Source: an uncultured Roseovarius sp. (lineage in GTDB: Bacteria; Pseudomonadota; Alphaproteobacteria; Rhodobacterales; Rhodobacteraceae). From it: a DNA stretch of 38,236 bases. Positions within the stretch are counted from its first letter, which is position 1. Every line of letters begins with the position of its first letter. The notes below the pieces were generated by a model. It saw only the letters and a program-made list of their open reading frames with translations, had not been told where the DNA came from and searched no databases. Location: NCBI GenBank assembly GCA_947503145.1, contig CANNCP010000002.1:468367-506602 (forward strand), in the 5' to 3' direction. The translations under genes were made by a program, and so were the position numbers. Shown here one piece after another: positions 17,713 to 23,813 of the stretch.

Positions 17713-18660
17713 GTGAAACACTTTCTTGCAATTCTCGCCCTGACCTTGTTCACCACGCCCGCGCTGGCTCAGGACCGTATGACCGTCATGCTGGACTGGT
17801 TCATCAATCCCGATCACGGGCCAATCATTCTGGCCCAGGAGTTGGGCTATTTCAAAGATGCAGGTCTGGAGGTCGAACTTGTCACCCCCGCCGATCCGAA
17901 TGACCCGCCGCGGATGGCCGCCGCAGGACGTGTCGATCTGGCGGTAAGCTACCAGCCTGAACTGCACCTGAACCGACGCGAGGGGCTGGATCTGGTGCGC
18001 GTCGGCACCCTGGTCGAGACTCCGCTGACCTGTCTTGTGGTGCGCGCTGACGGTCCTGTGCAATCTGTAGCTGACCTGGCAGGCCGCAAGGTAGGCTTTG
18101 CCGTGGCAGGTGTTCAGGAGATGCTGCTCAAGGCAATGCTGACCAATAGCAATGTTGCCCTGAAAGACATGGAGCAAATCAATATCGGCTGGTCAATCTC
18201 GCCTGCTCTGATGTCCGGACAGGTCGATGGCGTCATCGGCGCGTTCCGGAATTTCGAATTGAACCAAATGGATATCGAAGGGATTGCCGGGCGCTGTTTC
18301 TACCCCGAAGCCGAGGGTGTGCCGTCTTATGACGAATTGATCTATGTGGCCCGTGCGCAGGGTCTGGACCATGACAAGATCGCGCGCTTCTTGCTGGCCA
18401 CCGAACGCGCCACTGCCGACATCCTGAATGACCCGCAAGCGATGGGCGAGGTGTTTTTTGCCACCAATGCCGAGTTGCGTAATGAACTCAACACCCGTGC
18501 ATGGGACGATACATGGCCGCGCTTTGCCACCCGCCCTGCCGCAGTCGACCACGGCCGCTATTCCCGGTTCGAGGCGTTTCTGGTCGCACAAGATGCTGTG
18601 GAGGTGGCCATACCCGCCGCCGATCTGGTGGTTGATGTCACCGCCGAGGTGACGCCGTGA
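17713..18660 (+). CDS. thiY: Thiamin pyrimidine-precursor ABC binding protein ThiY
   Basis: A 315-residue protein of the NMT1/THI5-like family. A signal peptide is visible (MKHFLAILALTLFTTPALAQ). The mature start MTVMLDWFINPDHGPIILAQ is characteristic of ThiY, which binds N-formyl-4-amino-5-aminomethyl-2-methylpyrimidine or HMP in the periplasm. The start codon is GTG with an ACGGAG ribosome-binding site. Its stop overlaps the GTG of the shortened tenA (GTGA). The TPP riboswitch and the following ATPase and permease make the assignment strong; the exact pyrimidine is not decidable here. Confidence 0.92.
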   Translation: MKHFLAILALTLFTTPALAQDRMTVMLDWFINPDHGPIILAQELGYFKDAGLEVELVTPADPNDPPRMAAAGRVDLAVSYQPELHLNRREGLDLVRVGTLVETPLTCLVVRADGPVQSVADLAGRKVGFAVAGVQEMLLKAMLTNSNVALKDMEQINIGWSISPALMSGQVDGVIGAFRNFELNQMDIEGIAGRCFYPEAEGVPSYDELIYVARAQGLDHDKIARFLLATERATADILNDPQAMGEVFFATNAELRNELNTRAWDDTWPRFATRPAAVDHGRYSRFEAFLVAQDAVEVAIPAADLVVDVTAEVTP

Positions 18661-18818
18661 GCGCCCCGAACTATGGCCATGCCTTTGCGCTGTTGCGCCG
18701 ACTGGGGCCGGATTGGCATCAATTGCCACGGGCCAAAAGGTTGCAATCACGGTTTACCACGGCCACGCAGCTGGAAATCCGGTTTTGGGACATGGCGCAA
18801 AGCCCGCACAGCGCATGA
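18657..18818 (+). pseudogene. tenA: tenA with large in-frame internal deletion (53-codon remnant)
   Basis: A GTG-started 53-residue frame overlaps the thiY stop (GTGA) and the thiZ start (ATGA). Its first residues, NYGHAFALLRR, resemble the TenA N-terminus, and its end, QSRFTTATQLEIRFWDMA, resembles the TenA C-terminus (usual pattern FRTATRLEVGFWEM). TenA is normally about 220-230 residues, so roughly 500 bases, including the catalytic cysteine region, are gone. The reading frame and both overlaps are kept, which would preserve translational coupling from thiY to thiZ. Enzymatic activity is not expected. Confidence 0.7.
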
Positions 18819-19552
18819 CCGCACCTGCCATCTACATAAACGGGGCGCTGCATGTGGCGCAGAACCTGCTGATCGACGGGTTCGAGATCACCCTGACCGC
18901 CGGAGGGTGGAGCGCATTGCTCGGCCCTTCCGGTGTTGGGAAAACATCGCTGCTCCGGTTGATTGCAGACCTGCCTTGTGCGGCCCATCTGGACGGCCAT
19001 ATCAAGGCCGGGGACGGCGCGCCAATCGGCCCCCGCGTGGCGATGATGGCGCAGGACGATCAGCTGCTCCCATGGGCCAACACGCTGGATAACATCATGA
19101 TCTGCGCGCGTCTGCGAGGGGAAGACGTGCAATCGGACCGCGCCGCTGCGCTGCTGGCAGATGTGGGGCTTGCCGGTTTTGAACGCCGTAAACCTGCACA
19201 AATGTCTGCCGGGCAACGTCAACGCGTGGCGCTTGCTCGCACACTATATGAAGATCGCGCCATCGTTCTGCTGGACGAACCGTTCTCGGCGCTGGATGTG
19301 ATGACGCGCTACGCAGCACAGGACCTGGCAGCCGAATTGCTGGCAGGACGCACCGTGTTTCTGATCACCCATGACCCGGCAGAGGCCGTCCGGCTGGCGG
19401 ATGTCGCCTGGATAGTCACGCAAACCGGCATTTCCGCCTGCCCTCTTCCGTCCACAGCCCCACCGCGCGCACCTGACGCAGCCAGCACGCTTTCGGCACA
19501 AGCGACCCTACTACAGTGCATGCGCCAGATTACAGTAACGGGTATCGCGTGA
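18815..19552 (+). CDS. thiZ: Thiamin-precursor ABC transporter ATP-binding protein ThiZ
   Basis: A 245-residue ATPase of the nitrate/sulfonate/taurine-like class. It shows Walker A LGPSGVGKTSLLR, the Q-loop MMAQDDQLLPWANTLDN, the signature MSAGQRQRVALARTLYED, Walker B IVLLDEPFSALDVMTR and the H-loop LITHDPAEAVRLAD. I choose ATG 18815, which overlaps the tenA-remnant stop (ATGA); an upstream frame from 18713 runs out of phase across that remnant. The stop overlaps the thiX start. Confidence 0.9.
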   Translation: MTAPAIYINGALHVAQNLLIDGFEITLTAGGWSALLGPSGVGKTSLLRLIADLPCAAHLDGHIKAGDGAPIGPRVAMMAQDDQLLPWANTLDNIMICARLRGEDVQSDRAAALLADVGLAGFERRKPAQMSAGQRQRVALARTLYEDRAIVLLDEPFSALDVMTRYAAQDLAAELLAGRTVFLITHDPAEAVRLADVAWIVTQTGISACPLPSTAPPRAPDAASTLSAQATLLQCMRQITVTGIA

Positions 19553-20322
19553 TGCTGAATGCTACACGTACCCTGTTGCGCGGCCTTCTTGTCCTGCTGG
19601 TGTTTCTCTTTGTCTGGCAGACAACAGTAAGCCTGAGCGGTGTTCCACGATTTATACTGCCCGGTCCAATGTTGGTGGCGCAAGCGCTGTGGGATAATGC
19701 AGCGCTGTTGTGGCAAAATACCCTTTGGTCGGCGGGCAATCTGGGCATCGGACTGACCATCGGGATAATTCTGGGTGTCGAGACCGCACTGCTGCTGGCC
19801 CTGTCACAGCGCGCGCGGTGGTTGTTGCGCCCGATGTTGGTGGTGGCCCAAGCGGTGCCAGTCTTTGCACTCGCCCCTGTGATTACGCTATGGCTTGGGT
19901 ATGGCATGCCATCCAAAGTCGTGACAATCGCCCTGGTTACCTATTTTCCCATCGCATCTGCGCTGTTTGACCGGTTAGTGACGCTGCCTGCGGGATTAAG
20001 CGATCTGTCGCACTTGTCAGGTGCCAGCCGGTGGCGCGAGATGCGTTTTTTACGCCTTCCTCATGCGGTGCCCGGCCTGCTGTCCGGGCTCCGGCTGGCG
20101 GTGGTTTACGGCCCACTGGCCGTGCTCATCGGTGAATGGGTTGGGTCATCCCAAGGCTTGGGTCATCTGATGCTCATGTCGAACGGACGCGGTCAAACCG
20201 CCCTGATGTTTGCCGCCCTTCTTGTGCTTGCCTGTCTGTCACTGTGTCTTTGGGTCGCTGTCGAGGCACTTTCCCGCTGGGCGACAAGGCTACTGGGCAC
20301 CTGTGAATACGCCACCGGCTGA
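19552..20322 (+). CDS. thiX: Thiamin-precursor ABC transporter permease ThiX
   Basis: A 256-residue inner-membrane permease. Hydrophobic helices begin at LLRGLLVLLVFLFVWQTTVS, and the binding-protein-dependent transport loop is visible at LSHLSGASRWREMRFLRLPH. The ATG shares its A with the thiZ stop (TGATG); a GTG at 19549 is also possible. The last residues (LLGTCEYATG) and the stop lie in a hairpin next to an IS200/IS605 remnant. The original C-terminus may therefore have been replaced by element-end sequence; the membrane core is intact. Confidence 0.88.
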   Translation: MLNATRTLLRGLLVLLVFLFVWQTTVSLSGVPRFILPGPMLVAQALWDNAALLWQNTLWSAGNLGIGLTIGIILGVETALLLALSQRARWLLRPMLVVAQAVPVFALAPVITLWLGYGMPSKVVTIALVTYFPIASALFDRLVTLPAGLSDLSHLSGASRWREMRFLRLPHAVPGLLSGLRLAVVYGPLAVLIGEWVGSSQGLGHLMLMSNGRGQTALMFAALLVLACLSLCLWVAVEALSRWATRLLGTCEYATG

Positions 20323-20333
20323 AAGCCGGTGGC
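20311..20333. terminator. Hairpin containing the thiX stop codon (terminator or IS200/IS605 right end)
   Basis: A perfect 9-bp inverted repeat, GCCACCGGC / GCCGGTGGC, with loop TGAAA that includes the thiX TGA. It lies 14 bases past the stop codon of an IS200/IS605 TnpA fragment. Elements of that family carry a subterminal hairpin at their right end, so this may be that end, now serving the thi operon. No T-run is present. Confidence 0.5.
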
Positions 20334-20346
20334 TTCAGGTTACGGC

Positions 20347-20552
20347 TTAAAGCCGGATCGATCCGCCATACGGCGCGTTAAAATCATCCTCAGGTGCGGG
20401 CGGCGTCTGGTTCCTGATATATTCGACCCAAACCTCGTCTGTAACGTTGCCGCTACTGGCAACCCGATAGCCTCGCGTCACAGGTGTTCACCCCAATACC
20501 GTTTGCGCAATATCCCGAACTCACTCAGCAACTTGTGGGAACTAAAGTATCC
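20347..20552 (-). pseudogene. IS200/IS605 TnpA transposase, C-terminal fragment, frameshifted
   Basis: On the minus strand the sequence reads LLSEFGILRKRYWGEHL, then after a one-base frame change TRGYRVASSGNVTDEVWVEY and IRNQTPPAPEDDFNAPYGG before a TAA at 20347. This matches the end of Y1 transposases: the RYW-x-H-L-W-x-RGY motif, then the V-x-x-YI-x-x-Q helix with the catalytic tyrosine. The HUH half is missing. The upstream edge abuts structured repeat R2 directly. The fragment is inactive. Confidence 0.7.
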
Positions 20553-20653
20553 GTCTTAAACCTGAGGCACTCAGTCAAGGCGGAACGCGTGCAACGATCA
20601 TATGTATCGCTGCGTTCCGCGAAAAGCTGTGATTCAGGTTTTTCGCGGAACGC
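20551..20653 (-). repeat. Structured intergenic repeat, copy R2
   Basis: The clearest copy. On the minus strand, immediately after the metR TAG, arms GCGTTCCGCGAAAA and TTTTCGCGGAACGC pair perfectly over 14 bp around a loop with CTGAATCACAG. A linker with ATACATATGA follows, then a second hairpin CTGAG-TGC-CTCAG flanked by CTT/AAG and TCCG/CGGA. It could act as the metR terminator, because its A-rich and T-rich arm ends resemble a bidirectional terminator. Confidence 0.8.
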
Positions 20654-21580
20654 CTAAGGGCCGCTGTCCGCCCTGGTTCGGCGTTGCAATTTCACCGGGA
20701 TTTCGCGGGCCAGCCGCAACAGATGCGCCATGTAGGGCTTTTGCGCATCCTCGTCCCGGATCGCCGCGTACAGGCGTTTGGTCAGCCCGCCCTCCGTGAC
20801 CGGTAGCGTCACGTAATCGTGGCTGGTGCGCTGTTCACGCACCACCCAATCCGGCAGCACCGCAACGCCGCGATTCGAGGCCACCAATAGCAGGATCACC
20901 GCCGTCAGCTCTACCTGCCGGATCGCGGCGGGCTCCACCTTGGCAGGGGTCAGCAATTCGGTGAACACATCCAGCCGCGAGCGGTCTACCGGGTAGGTGA
21001 TCAGCGTCTCGCCACGGAAATCCTCGGCCTCCACGAACGTCTTTTGCGCCAGCGGATGCGCGGCAGAGGCCAGAAAGACCGGCTCGTAATCGAACAGCGG
21101 CTTGAAGGTGATCCCCGGCAGATTTTCGGGATCGGACGAGACCACCAGATCGACCTCTTCCTTTTGCAGCGCGGGCAGTGCGTCAAAGGCGAGGCCCGGT
21201 CGGATGTCCACATCCACATCGCCCCAATTCCTGCGAAACTGCTCCAGCACCGGGAACAGCCACTCAAAGCAGGCATGGCATTCGATGGCAATATGCATGC
21301 GCCCCGCACTGCCCTCACGCACGCCGCTGAATTCAGCTTCCAGCGCCTCGATCTCGGGCAGCACCTTTTCGGCCAGACGCAGCAGACGATGCCCCGCCGC
21401 CGACAGTTTCATCGGCTTGGAACGTCGGACAAACAGCTGCACCCCCGCCTGATCCTCCAGCCCCTTGATCTGGTGGCTCAGTGCCGACTGGGTGATGTGC
21501 AGCAGGTCCGCCGCACGTGCCAGCCCGCCCGCCTGGTGGATGGCGCGGATCGTGCGCAGGTGGCGAAACTCGATGTGCAT
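20654..21580 (-). CDS. metR: LysR-family regulator MetR
   Basis: A 308-residue LysR-type activator. The N-terminal helix-turn-helix is EFRHLRTIRAIHQAGGLARA followed by TQSALSHQIKGLEDQAGVQLF. The effector domain carries strong MetR hallmarks: IAIECHACFEWLFPVLEQFR, DVDIRPGLAFDALPALQKEE and LVVSSDPEN. It diverges from metF across a 99-base region with an inverted repeat suited to a LysR regulator. MetR proteins use homocysteine as co-effector and control methionine genes such as metF and metE/metH. Its stop is flush with structured repeat R2. Confidence 0.92.
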   Translation of the reverse strand: MHIEFRHLRTIRAIHQAGGLARAADLLHITQSALSHQIKGLEDQAGVQLFVRRSKPMKLSAAGHRLLRLAEKVLPEIEALEAEFSGVREGSAGRMHIAIECHACFEWLFPVLEQFRRNWGDVDVDIRPGLAFDALPALQKEEVDLVVSSDPENLPGITFKPLFDYEPVFLASAAHPLAQKTFVEAEDFRGETLITYPVDRSRLDVFTELLTPAKVEPAAIRQVELTAVILLLVASNRGVAVLPDWVVREQRTSHDYVTLPVTEGGLTKRLYAAIRDEDAQKPYMAHLLRLAREIPVKLQRRTRADSGP

Positions 21581-21593
21581 CCTTCGGTCATCC

Positions 21594-21617
21594 TCATAAT
21601 CTTTGTGAGCATTATGA
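21594..21617. promoter_or_regulatory. Probable MetR operator between metR and metF
   Basis: A perfect inverted repeat, TCATAAT / ATTATGA, with a 10-base spacer lies 14 bases upstream of the metR start and 63 bases before metF. LysR regulators bind such interrupted palindromes, and the position suits autorepression plus metF activation. It does not match the enterobacterial TGAA-N5-TTCA form exactly. Confidence 0.55.
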
Positions 21618-21679
21618 ATTTGCCTCTAGTACACTTTGCGCGGACAAGGAGACAAGCCTTCCCGAACAGGATTTGCATC

Positions 21680-22546
21680 ATGACCGCCCCATCCGTCTCT
21701 TTCGAGTTCTTCCCACCCAAGTCGCTTGAGGCGTCTTTCCGTCTCTGGGACACGGTGCAGACCCTGGCACCGCTGGCGCCACGTTTCATTTCCGTCACCT
21801 ACGGTGCGGGCGGCACGACCCGCGCGCTGACGCGCGAGGCGGTGGGCGCGCTGCACCAGGCGACCGGTCTCAACGTCGCGGCACATCTGACCTGCGTCGA
21901 CGCCACCAAGGCCGAGACGATGGCGATCGCCGATGAATTTGCCGCGGCCGGCGTGCGCGAGATCGTGGCGCTGCGCGGCGACCCCCCCAAGGGGGTGGCC
22001 AATTTCGAAGCTCATCCCGAAGGGTTTTCCGACAGCTGCGCGCTGATCGAGGCGCTGGCCGACCGCGACGAGTTCAAGATCCGCGTCGGCGCCTATCCCG
22101 AACCGCACCCCGAGGCGGCGAATGACCATGCCGATGTCGACTGGCTCAAGCGGAAATTCGACGCCGGTGCGGACGAGGCGATCACCCAGTTCTTCTTCGA
22201 GGCGGACGCGTTCCTGCGGTTCCGTGACCGCTGCGCCAAGGCGGGCATCACCAAACCCATCCTACCCGGCATCCTGCCAATCGAGAATTGGCAGGCCACC
22301 CGCCGCTTTGCCACGGCCTGCGGGGCGCGTATTCCGGCATGGCTCGACAATGCATTCACCACAGCCGAACGCGACGACCGCTGCGAATTGCTGGCGACCG
22401 CCGTCGCGACAGAACTGTGCAGCAAGCTGATCGACGAAGGCGTCGACGGCCTGCATTTCTACACGCTCAACCGCCCCGAGCTGACACGCGACATCTGCCA
22501 CGCCCTCGGCGTCACTCCACGCGTCGCGCTGCGTCACGTGGCGTAA
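21680..22546 (+). CDS. metF: 5,10-methylenetetrahydrofolate reductase MetF
   Basis: A 288-residue TIM-barrel flavoenzyme that reduces methylene-THF to methyl-THF for methionine synthesis. The start MTAPSVSFEFFPPKS is typical. SVTYGAGGTTRALT, AHLTCVDATK, IVALRGDPPKG and IRVGAYPEPHPEA are the FAD/folate-site motifs, and AITQFFFEADAFLRF follows. I choose ATG 21680; the frame stays open upstream across metR as an antisense shadow. An AGGA lies about 9 bases upstream. It is divergent from metR. Confidence 0.95.
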   Translation: MTAPSVSFEFFPPKSLEASFRLWDTVQTLAPLAPRFISVTYGAGGTTRALTREAVGALHQATGLNVAAHLTCVDATKAETMAIADEFAAAGVREIVALRGDPPKGVANFEAHPEGFSDSCALIEALADRDEFKIRVGAYPEPHPEAANDHADVDWLKRKFDAGADEAITQFFFEADAFLRFRDRCAKAGITKPILPGILPIENWQATRRFATACGARIPAWLDNAFTTAERDDRCELLATAVATELCSKLIDEGVDGLHFYTLNRPELTRDICHALGVTPRVALRHVA

Positions 22547-22648
22547 TCGCGGCGGTCTGCGTAGCAATCCGGACTCAAGGTGCGCAAACCGACAGACCAC
22601 GCAGCCAAGGGGCTGGTCCCCGACCCGCGCCTGTGCCAGAAACATCGC

Positions 22649-23149
22649 ATGACCGGAACACCCCGCATCGCCCGCTCGCTTGATGATCTGCCCGACTTTG
22701 ACGCATTGCTGTCGCGCTCGGGGCTTGAGTTCATGCAGGACATCCTAAACGGCACCCTGTCCGGCCCGCCCATCGGTGAGACGCTCGGCTTTGCCCTCAG
22801 CAGTGTCGAGGAGGGGCGCGTGCGCTTTGAGGGCACACCGCAATTTGCCGCCACAAACCCGATGCGCGGCGTGCATGGCGGCTGGTACGGGGCGATTCTG
22901 GACAGTTGCATGGCCTGCGCGGTGATGACCTGCGTACCACGCGGCAGCCTCTACACGACGCTGGAATACAAGGTGAACCTGACCCGCGCGATCCTCCCGG
23001 GCACTCTCGTGATTGCCGAGGGCCAGGTCAGCCACGCGGGCCGCTCCACTGCCGTCGCCAGCGGCGAAATACGCGGCAAGGAGGACGGCCGCCTCTACGC
23101 CACCGGCTCGACCACCTGCATGATCATGCCGGGCCCCGCCCGCAGCTGA
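22649..23149 (+). CDS. PaaI-family hotdog-fold thioesterase
   Basis: A 166-residue protein with the PaaI/ACOT13-type hotdog signature. TLGFALSSVEEGRVRFEG comes first, then NPMRGVHGGWYGAILDSCMA containing the HGG motif and the catalytic-position aspartate, then YTTLEYKVNLTRAILPG. It probably hydrolyses an aryl- or acyl-CoA thioester; the substrate is unknown. ATG 22649 is preferred to a GTG at 22580 because the family begins near here, though the ribosome-binding site is weak. It follows metF by 102 bases on the same strand. Confidence 0.85.
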   Translation: MTGTPRIARSLDDLPDFDALLSRSGLEFMQDILNGTLSGPPIGETLGFALSSVEEGRVRFEGTPQFAATNPMRGVHGGWYGAILDSCMACAVMTCVPRGSLYTTLEYKVNLTRAILPGTLVIAEGQVSHAGRSTAVASGEIRGKEDGRLYATGSTTCMIMPGPARS

Positions 23150-23160
23150 CCGCCTGCGGG
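23139..23160 (+). terminator. Hairpin overlapping the thioesterase stop codon
   Basis: A 7-bp inverted repeat, CCCGCAG / CTGCGGG, with an 8-base loop carrying the TGA stop codon. Only a short mixed TTTCCC tract follows nearby, so it is a weak terminator candidate. Confidence 0.35.
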
Positions 23161-23336
23161 TGACTTTCCCTGGTCTCGCTCGTCCTCTTTACGTAGAAAT
23201 CTGCGCCGAATTCCGTGAGTCCTGGGATCAGGCCAGCCTTGATCGCGATTACGAGAACCGGCTTCTGGAGCTCTTCGCGCCGATGGTCGAAGAGGTCCTT
23301 GCCCGTGAGCCACTGACCCGGACGCCCCGACCCTGA
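23160..23336 (+). CDS. Possible small ORF or gene fragment, unknown
   Basis: A GTG-started frame of 58 codons reads plausibly as protein (GLARPLYVEICAEFRESW, then RDYENRLLELFAPMVEEVL). It has amphipathic helix character and little of the arginine-rich look of shadow frames. There is no good ribosome-binding site, and the frame stays open upstream over the thioesterase stop, so it may be the C-terminal remnant of a decayed gene. I do not recognise a family. Confidence 0.3.
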   Translation: MTFPGLARPLYVEICAEFRESWDQASLDRDYENRLLELFAPMVEEVLAREPLTRTPRP

Positions 23337-23366
23337 ACGTAACACCCGGCGGCAGATGTGGAATTT

Positions 23367-23395
23367 GAGTATTTGCAGAAAAATGAAAGGGTCGC
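23367..23395 (+). repeat. GAGTATTT...AAAAATGAA motif, copy 1
   Basis: The stretch GAGTATTTGC-AGAAAAATGAAAGGGTCGC closely matches 31795-31822 (GAGTATTTAC-CGAAAAATGAAGGGTCGC). Both follow a CCGGCGG-type sequence. From memory, similar strings recur downstream of genes in Rhodobacterales genomes; their function is unknown to me. Confidence 0.45.
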
Positions 23396-23813
23396 AGGGT
23401 GCCTGGCTGCTTGTTCGGTCCACCAAAAACGGCGCGACGCCGACCACCATCAGCCCGGCTGATCACGACCCAGGTGCACAGCGACACCATATCCTCGGGT
23501 TGCGCGCCGGGGCGGGGGGGGGTAGTTAACGCCACGCAGGTTGATCAGCGTCGTTGCGTCCAGAATGGTGCAGGGCGGCCGCGTCGCCTGCCCCATCCAG
23601 CATCAGTGCAAATCTCTCGGTCATCGGCCCTGCCCTTTGCTACATGCGCGGCCGTAAAGCACGCCGCACATCTTCGACAACACTTCAATATGACGCGGCA
23701 CCGCCTCAAGCGACCGCGCGATCACAGGTGGCGATTTTGCGCGCCCCACCTTTCCCTCGCGCCGCGCATTGGGTAAGCCACCTCTCAACCACGCACAGCA
23801 GCGGAGACACCCG
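23396..23813. other. Intergenic region upstream of valS, no recognised gene
   Basis: Frames of up to 128 codons run through here, but they are proline/arginine-rich in all phases and look like GC-rich shadows. On the minus strand a short frame starting MTERFALMLDGAGDAAALHH (ATG near 23630) ends quickly and may be debris. No IS, RNA or promoter could be assigned. The valS ribosome-binding site GGAGA is at the right edge. Confidence 0.4.

Noticed and set aside
21044..21679. Upstream extension of metF over metR
   Set aside because: MetF begins at MTAPSVSFEFFPPKS (21680). The extension is antisense to a convincing MetR protein.
23399..23776. 125-codon plus-strand ORF upstream of valS
   Set aside because: Pro/Arg-rich low-complexity composition, no ribosome-binding site, overlapping open frames in all phases.
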